NCBI GenBank assembly: GCA_963933195.1 | Contig: CAWVUS010000156.1 | Span: 1-12,501 of the forward strand | Reading direction: 5' to 3' | Source of the DNA: UBA8437 sp963933195 | GTDB taxonomy: Bacteria > Planctomycetota > Planctomycetia > Planctomycetales > Planctomycetaceae | DNA length: 12,501 nt | In this document: positions 6,863 through 12,501 of the stretch, piece by piece | How positions within the stretch are numbered: position 1 is the first letter of the stretch | Layout: each line of letters opens with the position of its first letter | Program-made: the position numbers and the translations under genes | Notes under the pieces: model-generated | What the model saw: the letters and a program-made list of their open reading frames with translations, nothing else | The model's database searches: none | Told to the model about the DNA's origin: nothing

Positions 6863-7996
6863 TTAGGCGAATTGTTTTTGGAACATCTCGAAGTACGGTT
6901 TTTCACCAGGCCGCTGGGGAAGCGTGACCGGAGCGTTCCAGTCGGCAGGGACGTCCTCGAGCCGGACTGGCTGGCCCTTCTCGACCAGGTGGCTTCTCCA
7001 GCCGGCCATGTAGGCCATTTGTTTCATCAGCACCTGGTCATAGGTCTGGGGCATTTGGCCCGAGGTGGCCATCTGCTGGAATGCCCAGAGTGCGGGGATC
7101 CAGAATCCGGTGTCCCGGTACAGAGGGTCGGCCCCGATGGTGATCGTGAAGGGGCGTCCATTGCCGTGCTTGTCGGTGTGAATCTGAAGCATTCCCACGC
7201 CGAAGTTCCCCGAGTGCAACGTGCCGTAGAACGTCCGGCCCTCCTTGTCGTGGTGCTCGAAGGTCAACACCGCGGGAGGCTTGTGCCAGTGCTTTGTCCG
7301 GTGAGCGACCGAGATGATCGGGTTGCCGACGTCGGTGATGGCCCGGCTGAGAAAGTACAGGCCGTGGCTGCCATGAGTCGGGTAGTCCTCGGCCCCCGCC
7401 GTGGCGTGGTAGCCGGTGATCTGCGACGACCCGGCAAAAGCCCGTGCGTCGGTGACCACCTGGTTGTGGCCGAAGGCCGAGGGGACCAGGATCGGGGCCT
7501 TGTGTGTTCTGGCCAACTCGACAATCGACCGCGTCTTTGCGACCGAGTTGGCAAACGGGCGGTTGACCAGGCAGGGCAGGCCGGCTTTCAGGTACGGGGC
7601 CAGCAGCACGTGGTTGAAGGCGTGGTTGTAGTATCCGCCGTCGATCACCGCATCGACTTTGCCCACCATGTCATCGAAGTTCTGCACCGCGGTGCACTGG
7701 TTCCCGCGCGCGAATCCCTTGGCCGCCTCGGGGTTGATGTCCCAGCAGTGCGTGATCCTCATGCCGGTGAACGACATCGATCCGTTGATCAGGCGAGCCC
7801 AGTGGGCGGCCAGGTGTGAGTAGACGCTGATGTTGAGTGCCCCGACACGGAGTGTCTTGCGGGGGTCATTGTCGATGTCGGCAGCCTCGCTGCGGGTGCT
7901 GGTTGCGGCAGCAACGGCGCCGGTGGCCAGCAATGTGCCCGCGGCGGGAGACTCGCGGAGGAAGCGACGTCGGGAGACCGGTGTGGAATCGTTCAT
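6863..7996 (-). CDS. Tat-exported Gfo/Idh/MocA-family protein
   Basis: Protein of 377 residues with a twin-arginine leader (VSRRRFLRES at residues 7-16, then an Ala/Gly-rich core to about 38), so it is folded in the cytoplasm, possibly with bound nucleotide, and then exported. The body has Gfo/Idh/MocA architecture: an N-terminal Rossmann-like domain (about 48-165) and a C-terminal alpha/beta domain with a HGSHGLYFLSRAI segment matching the conserved His-containing helix. Two family hallmarks are changed. The first loop reads VGALNISVYSHL instead of Gly-x-Gly-x-x-Gly, and the usual E-K-P motif reads N-R-P (residues 145-147). Dehydrogenase activity is therefore uncertain. The start ATG has no Shine-Dalgarno site but directly precedes the Tat motif. 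The gene is convergent with the broken PDZ gene (19 bp between their stops) and divergent from the sulfite-oxidase-family gene. Confidence 0.87.
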   Translation of the reverse strand: MNDSTPVSRRRFLRESPAAGTLLATGAVAAATSTRSEAADIDNDPRKTLRVGALNISVYSHLAAHWARLINGSMSFTGMRITHCWDINPEAAKGFARGNQCTAVQNFDDMVGKVDAVIDGGYYNHAFNHVLLAPYLKAGLPCLVNRPFANSVAKTRSIVELARTHKAPILVPSAFGHNQVVTDARAFAGSSQITGYHATAGAEDYPTHGSHGLYFLSRAITDVGNPIISVAHRTKHWHKPPAVLTFEHHDKEGRTFYGTLHSGNFGVGMLQIHTDKHGNGRPFTITIGADPLYRDTGFWIPALWAFQQMATSGQMPQTYDQVLMKQMAYMAGWRSHLVEKGQPVRLEDVPADWNAPVTLPQRPGEKPYFEMFQKQFA

Positions 7997-8011
7997 GGTT
8001 GAGTGCTATTC

Positions 8012-8018
8012 GGGGGAG
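8012..8018 (+). promoter_or_regulatory. Shine-Dalgarno-like GGGGGAG before an alternative start
   Basis: This is the strongest ribosome-binding sequence in the divergent gap. It sits four bases before an in-frame ATG at 8023, which would add 31 residues ahead of the sulfite-oxidase-family start annotated at 8116. The extra residues do not look like part of a Tat leader, so the site may belong to an extended or minor start, or be chance. Confidence 0.35.
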
Positions 8019-8115
8019 TAGAATGCTTGGACACCGAAGGGTCGGGTTGGCCCAGCATGATACGCGATTCCAGGTGCTGACTCTCACTGGCAGAACAATT
8101 TTGGGACGGGTGACA

Positions 8116-9351
8116 ATGACTCAGCGAGCCGAGTCGGGTGGATACGATCGACGTGGGTTCCTGGCCTCAACTGCCGGACTGGGCATGGGGGCGTTGGGAC
8201 TGGCCGGTCGCGATGTGTTGGCTGCCGAGTCGCCGGACTCCTCGCAGGTGGTGACCGGAAAAAATGCCAAGCTGGTTGTGCACAAGTCCGAGGTTCCGGT
8301 GCTCGAAACGCCGTCCGCACTGCTCGATTCGCAGATCACTCCGCTGGAGGTCCTGTTTGTCCGGAACAATCAGCCAATGGGGAATGCCGCCACCCTGCAG
8401 CCATTTCCCCTGAAAGGCTGGAAGATCGCGTTGACGGGGCTGGTCGACAAGCCACGCAGCCTGGATGCCGAGACGTTGTCCGGGATGGAACAGGTGGATC
8501 ACGAGATGGTGCTGCAATGTTGCGGCAATGGACGTTCGCTGTTTGCCGGATCGGTGAAGGCCAAGGGAACACAGTGGACGCGGGGCGGGATGGGAAATAT
8601 CCGTGTCAGTGGTGTGCGTCTTTCGAGCGTGATCAGGAAACTGGGTGTTCGCATCGGATCGAAAGCCCGGTTCCTGACCGCCGAGGGGAAGGATGCCCCG
8701 GTGCCGGATAAGGAGGATTTCGAGCACAGCCTGCCGCTGGACGAGGCGATGGAACACTCGTTGCTGGCAACCAGGATCAACGGACAGCCGATTCCCGCCG
8801 TTCACGGTGGTCCGGTCCGCCTGATGACACCCGGTTTCTACGGCACCATGCACATCAAGTGGGTTTCGAGACTGCGATTCGAAGATGGCGAGACCGACAA
8901 CTACAACCAGATCCCACGCTATCGTGTTCCGCGTAGCCAGTTGGCGCCCGGGAAAGCGATCAAGTACACGTTTTCCAACAGCAAGGCGTGCTGGCGGATG
9001 AAGACCAAGTGCGTGGTGCTTTCGCCGCAGCCGGATGCTGCCGTGATGCCCGGCCGACCGCTCGCCGTCCGCGGAGTGGCTTTCAACGACGGGAGCACAC
9101 GGATTGACTCGGTCCAGTTGTCGATCGACCGGGGCCAAACCTGGAGCCGGGTCAAGTTGGAGATTCCTGCCAGCCGGTTTGCCTGGTACCGCTGGTCGGC
9201 AGCAGTCACGTTGCCGGCCGGTCGTCGGGAACTCTGGGTCCGTGCCGTCGATGCCCTGGGTCGCTCGCAACCGCTGGATGGCTCAATTCACTGGAATCCG
9301 TCGGGATACGAGTGGAATGGTGTCGAGAAGATTGCCGTGACAGCCGGCTAG
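8116..9351 (+). CDS. sulfite-oxidase-family molybdopterin oxidoreductase, Tat-exported
   Basis: Protein of 411 residues from ATG 8116, chosen because it gives a normal-length Tat leader (YDRRGFLAST at 10-19, then a hydrophobic Gly/Ala/Leu core and cleavage near VLAAES). GTG at 8110 and ATG at 8023 are alternatives. The molybdopterin-binding domain (about 70-265) has the FVRNNQP entry motif at 81-87 and the Cys motif LQCCGNGRS. Cys135 aligns with the molybdenum-ligating Cys of QCAGNRR in sulfite oxidases, and Cys136 is an added neighbour. PVRLMTPGFYGTMHIKWV (233-250) is the conserved Arg/Tyr-bearing pterin segment. The C-terminal Mo-co dimerisation domain runs from about 285 to 408 and ends with HWNPSGYEWNGV. 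The length matches bacterial SorA/SoxC-like enzymes. No haem or cytochrome domain is present. The substrate could be sulfite or another oxyanion or sulfur compound. It lies 75 bp upstream of the Fe-S subunit gene on the same strand. Confidence 0.86.
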   Translation: MTQRAESGGYDRRGFLASTAGLGMGALGLAGRDVLAAESPDSSQVVTGKNAKLVVHKSEVPVLETPSALLDSQITPLEVLFVRNNQPMGNAATLQPFPLKGWKIALTGLVDKPRSLDAETLSGMEQVDHEMVLQCCGNGRSLFAGSVKAKGTQWTRGGMGNIRVSGVRLSSVIRKLGVRIGSKARFLTAEGKDAPVPDKEDFEHSLPLDEAMEHSLLATRINGQPIPAVHGGPVRLMTPGFYGTMHIKWVSRLRFEDGETDNYNQIPRYRVPRSQLAPGKAIKYTFSNSKACWRMKTKCVVLSPQPDAAVMPGRPLAVRGVAFNDGSTRIDSVQLSIDRGQTWSRVKLEIPASRFAWYRWSAAVTLPAGRRELWVRAVDALGRSQPLDGSIHWNPSGYEWNGVEKIAVTAG

Positions 9352-9391
9352 GTCTCCGGCCCTGGCCCGTCGCCGACTGGCATCACCGTGC

Positions 9392-9420
9392 TTTATTGAA
9401 TCATGAGGGATGTGTAATAT
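9392..9420 (+). promoter_or_regulatory. possible promoter giving a leaderless Fe-S subunit mRNA
   Basis: An A+T-rich patch just before the start has a -10-like TAATAT at 9415-9420 and, 17 bases upstream, a weak -35-like TTTATT at 9392-9397. Transcription beginning seven bases after the -10 would start on the A of the ATG at 9427. No Shine-Dalgarno site is close to that ATG, which fits a leaderless transcript. This is pattern matching only. Confidence 0.28.
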
Positions 9421-9426
9421 CTCCTT

Positions 9427-10269
9427 ATGAATGAACGACAAGACACAAGTGACCGTCGTGGGTTTCTCAAGGACGTGTCGGCGGCGGCGGTTGTCGGTTC
9501 AGCGGCGGCGTCTGCCGAGGCCGATACGCAATCGGCTCCTGTCCGCAGCGACAAGTTTCAGCCCGAATCGTTTTGGAAGGACCGGATCGAGCCGCCCGAG
9601 GATGGCAAGAAGCTGGGCTGGTTCATCGACACCCGTCGTTGTTTCGGGTGCCACGGGTGCGAGGTCAGCTGCAAATCGGAGAATGATGTTCCGCTGGGGA
9701 ATTTCATCCGGCAGACGTTCTACCAGGACGAGGGCGAGTACCCGAAAGTCTCCCGGATGTTTCTGCCGATGGCGTGTCAGCATTGCGAGGATGCGCCCTG
9801 TATCAAGGCCTGTCCGTGTGGAGCGTTGCACAAGGAGAGCGGGGGGACGGTCGCGATTGACTACAACACCTGTTGCGGGCACGGCACCTGTGTGGATGTC
9901 TGTCCCTACGGGGCCATTTACATGGACCCGGTGGCCAAGCAGGCGGTCAAGTGCCACAACTGTTACCACCGCACCGAGTTGGGCATGGAACCGGCCTGCG
10001 TGCCGACGTGCCCCTCGGAGGCTCTCCATTTCGGCGACCTCAATGATCCCGAGTCCGAGATCAACCAGGCCATGAACGAGGCCCGCGAGGCGGATGTCGA
10101 GTTGACTCAACTGCGGACGGAAAAGCAGACCCGGCCCCGCATGTGGTTTGCCGGTCCGGCGGTGGAGGTGATTGAGGATCGGATTCCCAGGGAAGGCGAA
10201 TCGTATTCGCCGGATGCCTACAGCATTTTCAACTGGAAGGGTGGTGGAAACCAGGAGGAGTCGACATGA
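9427..10269 (+). CDS. four-cluster ferredoxin-type electron-transfer subunit, Tat-exported (DmsB/PsrB/TtrB class)
   Basis: Protein of 280 residues that would carry electrons between the adjacent molybdopterin catalytic subunit and a membrane quinone-reactive partner. A Tat leader is visible (SDRRGFLKDVSAAAVVGSA, residues 8-26). The four cluster motifs are: Cys72-75-78-82; Cys117-120-125-129 (C-x2-C-x4-C-x3-C-P); a third site at 149-159; and Cys176-179 with Cys191-195. The third motif reads C-C-G-H-G-T-C-V-D-V-C-P, so the canonical second Cys is His152, with an extra Cys150 two residues before it. At the equivalent position NarH has Trp and binds a [3Fe-4S] cluster. The C-terminal tail, about 85 residues, is long and charged. 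The stop overlaps the next start by four bases (ATGA). Having its own Tat signal, as in TtrB and NrfC relatives, indicates a periplasmic location. Confidence 0.9.
   Translation: MNERQDTSDRRGFLKDVSAAAVVGSAAASAEADTQSAPVRSDKFQPESFWKDRIEPPEDGKKLGWFIDTRRCFGCHGCEVSCKSENDVPLGNFIRQTFYQDEGEYPKVSRMFLPMACQHCEDAPCIKACPCGALHKESGGTVAIDYNTCCGHGTCVDVCPYGAIYMDPVAKQAVKCHNCYHRTELGMEPACVPTCPSEALHFGDLNDPESEINQAMNEAREADVELTQLRTEKQTRPRMWFAGPAVEVIEDRIPREGESYSPDAYSIFNWKGGGNQEEST
10253..10260 (+). promoter_or_regulatory. strong Shine-Dalgarno (AGGAGGAG) inside the preceding gene
   Basis: The site lies five bases before the ATG at 10266 and within the last codons of the Fe-S subunit gene. It is the best ribosome-binding site in the window. 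With the ATGA overlap it supports translational coupling of the two subunits and fixes the start of the catalytic subunit. Confidence 0.75.
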
Positions 10270-12501
10270 GTCGGGACGTGTCTTCTCGCCGCCGGTTTCT
10301 CACGCTTGGCCTCTCGGCCGGTGCAGCTCTTGCTGGTGGACTGGCTGGATGCCGCGATTCGAAGAAGCCGCCGTCACAGCCAGACGGTGGAGGGTCGGCG
10401 GCGAAAAAGGCCGCCGCGGCGCCACTGCCCCAGGGGATCGACCTGGAGAAGTGGAACCGGATCAAGGGCACGCCCTACAAGCTGGGGTCGTTCGGATCGA
10501 TGCCCGGTGTGTGCCAGTTGCCCGGTCCGCAGGCAAAGCGGAACTGGCCGGACCGGAACAAGTACAAGGATGTCGAGAAGATCCCGGGGATGTGCCAGTT
10601 GTGCAGCACGGTCTGTGGGATCATTGGTTATGTGAAGGAGGGCCGGTTGATCAAGGTCGAGGGGAACCCCAACGACCCGAACAGCCGTGGTCACCTGTGT
10701 GCCCGCGGCCAGGCCGCCTTGAATCATCTCTACCATCCCGAGCGATTGCTGTACCCGTTGAAGCGGGTCGGGGCCCGTGGTGAGGGAAAATGGAAGCGTG
10801 TCAGTTGGGACGAGGCCCTGGATGAGATCGCTGCCAAGTTGAAGGCGGTCCGCGACAGCGGCCACCCCGAGGAATTCGCGTTTCACCAGGGACGCCAGCG
10901 GAGCAAGGACGCGCTGAAACGGTTTCTCGACGCCTACGGCACCAAGACCCAGCTCAGCCATCGTTCCCTCTGCTCGGGAAACCGCCGGGCCGCCAACCTG
11001 TCGTATCTCTGGGAAAGCGACTGGGATCTCAACGACGTCGAGCATTCCAAGTACATCCTCAACTTCGGGTCCAATGCCTTCGAGGCTCACCAGGGCCATG
11101 TGCCGTTCGCCACGCGGATCCAGAATGGCCGTTTCAAGAATGGGGCCAAGTTGGTCACCTTTGACGTTCGGCTTTCCAACACCGCCGGTGGCAGTGACGA
11201 GTGGTTCGCTCCGTTCCCGGGCACCGATGGTGCGATCGCGCTGGCAATGGGGCATGCGATCCTGGCCGAAGACCGGCACGACGAGGATTTCCTGGAGACC
11301 TGGACCAATGTCTCGGTCGAGGAACTCCGCGAGTTGTACAAGACGTACACGCCCGAGTGGGCCGAGCGTGTCAGCGGTGTTCCAGCGGCCGACATCCGGC
11401 GAATTGCCCTGGAGTTCGCCGAGGCTGCTCCGGCCGCCACGACCATGTGCAACCGTGGCAGCTCGGCGCACATGAACGGCTTTTACAACGACCGGGCCAT
11501 CAACCTGCTCAATGCCCTGGTCGGCAGCGTGGGACACAAGGGCGGCTGGTGCTGGTCACCCTGGGGCGGGCTCGACCCGATCGTCAAGACGCCCCCGATG
11601 CCGCCGGGGGCCAAGACGAAGAGCGTGCTGGAGGATCCGCCCGAATATCCCCTGGCCAACGTCTGGCGGAGGATGCGGGTCGGGGAAATCATCTACCTGT
11701 ACCTGTTGCAGGGCCGGGCCCGGTTGCAGGCCTACATGACCTACAACCTCGATTCTCCACTGACCTGGCCCGAGGAGAGCCTGACCCAACAGGTGCTCAG
11801 CGACGAGAAGTTGCTTGGCTTCCATGTCTGCATCAATGCCTTCTACAACGAGACGGCTCACTACGCCGACATCGTGCTGCCCTGGACCACGTACCTGGAG
11901 CGGTGGGATCTTGACGCCCGCGCGTCCTACAACCTTCGACCGTATGTCGGGTTACGGACCCCGATGGTGGAGCCCCTGGGCGAGTCGAAGGATGTCCGCG
12001 AGTTCTTTCCCGAGTTGGCCCGGCGGATCGGTGACGGGATGGAAAAGTGGTATCCCGAAAAGGACATCCGCGAGTACATGGAGCAGTGGGCGTCGACGGT
12101 TCCCGAAAATCCCAGCACCGGAAAGAAGGGACTGGATCGGTTGATGGACGAGGGCACCTGGGAAGGCGACCGGGAGCCGTTCTACCAGCCGTTTCTCCAG
12201 CCGATTTCCGAAGCGGACATGCAGGGTGCACGTACTGGCGAGGACGGTGTGATTCTCAAGGATGGGGTGGGCATCGGGATCATGCTCGATGGACAACCGG
12301 TCCGTGGATTCAAGACTCCCAGCCGGAAATTCGAAATCCGCTCGGCGTTTATCCAGAAGATTGGTCGCAACGAGGATTGCTCGGAACTGATCGCTCGCAG
12401 CGGCATGACCCGGACCAAGAGTCGTCCCAGCGAGCACCAGGGACACGATGTCGACATCAGTGACATGCCGACCTGGTTCCTGCCTCGCGAGATGGAGAAC
12501 C
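10266..12501 (+). CDS. Tat-exported lipoprotein molybdopterin oxidoreductase catalytic subunit, truncated by window end
   Basis: 745 complete codons are visible and the frame is still open at the right edge. The leader has SRRRFL (residues 7-12), a hydrophobic stretch and LAGC with Cys29, a lipobox, so the enzyme is probably exported by Tat and then lipid-anchored. A Lys/Pro/Ala-rich linker (30-57) follows. The Fe-S site is C110-x2-C113-x3-C117-x27-C145, the [4Fe-4S] pattern of this superfamily, ending in CARG. SHRSLCSGNRR places Cys236 at the molybdenum-ligand position, as in H-x-S-x-C enzymes of the polysulfide/thiosulfate/tetrathionate/arsenate group. FKTPSRKFEIRS at 682-693 is the segment that usually precedes the C-terminal molybdopterin-dinucleotide-binding domain, so perhaps 100-200 residues are missing. 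The gene overlaps the Fe-S subunit gene by four bases and they surely form one complex. The substrate cannot be assigned. A membrane NrfD-type subunit is expected downstream but is not seen. Confidence 0.92.
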   Translation, partial: MSRDVSSRRRFLTLGLSAGAALAGGLAGCRDSKKPPSQPDGGGSAAKKAAAAPLPQGIDLEKWNRIKGTPYKLGSFGSMPGVCQLPGPQAKRNWPDRNKYKDVEKIPGMCQLCSTVCGIIGYVKEGRLIKVEGNPNDPNSRGHLCARGQAALNHLYHPERLLYPLKRVGARGEGKWKRVSWDEALDEIAAKLKAVRDSGHPEEFAFHQGRQRSKDALKRFLDAYGTKTQLSHRSLCSGNRRAANLSYLWESDWDLNDVEHSKYILNFGSNAFEAHQGHVPFATRIQNGRFKNGAKLVTFDVRLSNTAGGSDEWFAPFPGTDGAIALAMGHAILAEDRHDEDFLETWTNVSVEELRELYKTYTPEWAERVSGVPAADIRRIALEFAEAAPAATTMCNRGSSAHMNGFYNDRAINLLNALVGSVGHKGGWCWSPWGGLDPIVKTPPMPPGAKTKSVLEDPPEYPLANVWRRMRVGEIIYLYLLQGRARLQAYMTYNLDSPLTWPEESLTQQVLSDEKLLGFHVCINAFYNETAHYADIVLPWTTYLERWDLDARASYNLRPYVGLRTPMVEPLGESKDVREFFPELARRIGDGMEKWYPEKDIREYMEQWASTVPENPSTGKKGLDRLMDEGTWEGDREPFYQPFLQPISEADMQGARTGEDGVILKDGVGIGIMLDGQPVRGFKTPSRKFEIRSAFIQKIGRNEDCSELIARSGMTRTKSRPSEHQGHDVDISDMPTWFLPREMEN

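Noticed and set aside
6857..6879. TCGCC-GTTA-GGCGA followed by ATTGTTTTT as a terminator for the plus-strand genes
   Set aside because: The stem is only five pairs and overlaps the stop codon and last codons of the convergent gene; suggestive but too weak to annotate.
10374..11537. Minus-strand open frame of 387 codons opposite the large molybdopterin subunit
   Set aside because: The plus-strand frame has the Fe-S and Mo-ligand motifs and a strong ribosome-binding site; the antisense frame is a codon-bias shadow.

Overview
The window is about 62% G+C by eye and dense with exported proteins. It holds seven intact or window-truncated coding regions, one small broken gene and a tRNA remnant. 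Secreted five-bladed propeller proteins with Asp-box-like S-x-D-G-x-x-W motifs, a PQQ-repeat propeller opening with a W-P-G-W-x-G-P-D-R-N-G motif, a Tat-exported Gfo/Idh/MocA protein and weak or absent Shine-Dalgarno sites together suggest a member of the Planctomycetota. This is inferred from gene content, not from a marker gene.

Left edge (1-190): the 3' half of a tRNA-Arg(UCU) gene, from the anticodon loop to the acceptor end, without its 5' half. It is best read as the displaced attachment-site copy left by an element integrated to the left of the window.

Left block (191-6409): two minus-strand genes (a secreted propeller protein and a secreted isochorismatase-fold protein with a degraded catalytic triad) diverge from two plus-strand genes (a second secreted propeller protein related to the first, and a PQQ-like repeat propeller). 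The two related propeller proteins share an N-terminal propeller signature and a C-terminal beta domain. They may act on or bind extracellular or periplasmic carbohydrate, but no substrate can be read from the sequence.

Middle (6410-7996): a short signal-peptide plus PDZ-domain gene split by a frameshift, convergent with a Tat-exported Gfo/Idh/MocA-family protein whose usual nucleotide-binding glycines and E-K-P motif are altered.

Right block (8116-12501): three plus-strand genes for exported redox proteins, each with a twin-arginine leader. They are a sulfite-oxidase-family molybdenum enzyme, a four-cluster ferredoxin-type electron-transfer subunit in which one cluster Cys is His, and a large molybdopterin oxidoreductase with a Tat leader ending in a lipobox. 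The last two overlap by four bases (ATGA) and look translationally coupled. They resemble the catalytic and Fe-S subunits of the polysulfide/thiosulfate/tetrathionate/arsenate class, usually completed by an NrfD-type membrane subunit that would lie beyond the right edge. Together they suggest a periplasmic respiratory module for an oxyanion or sulfur compound. The substrate is not determinable here.
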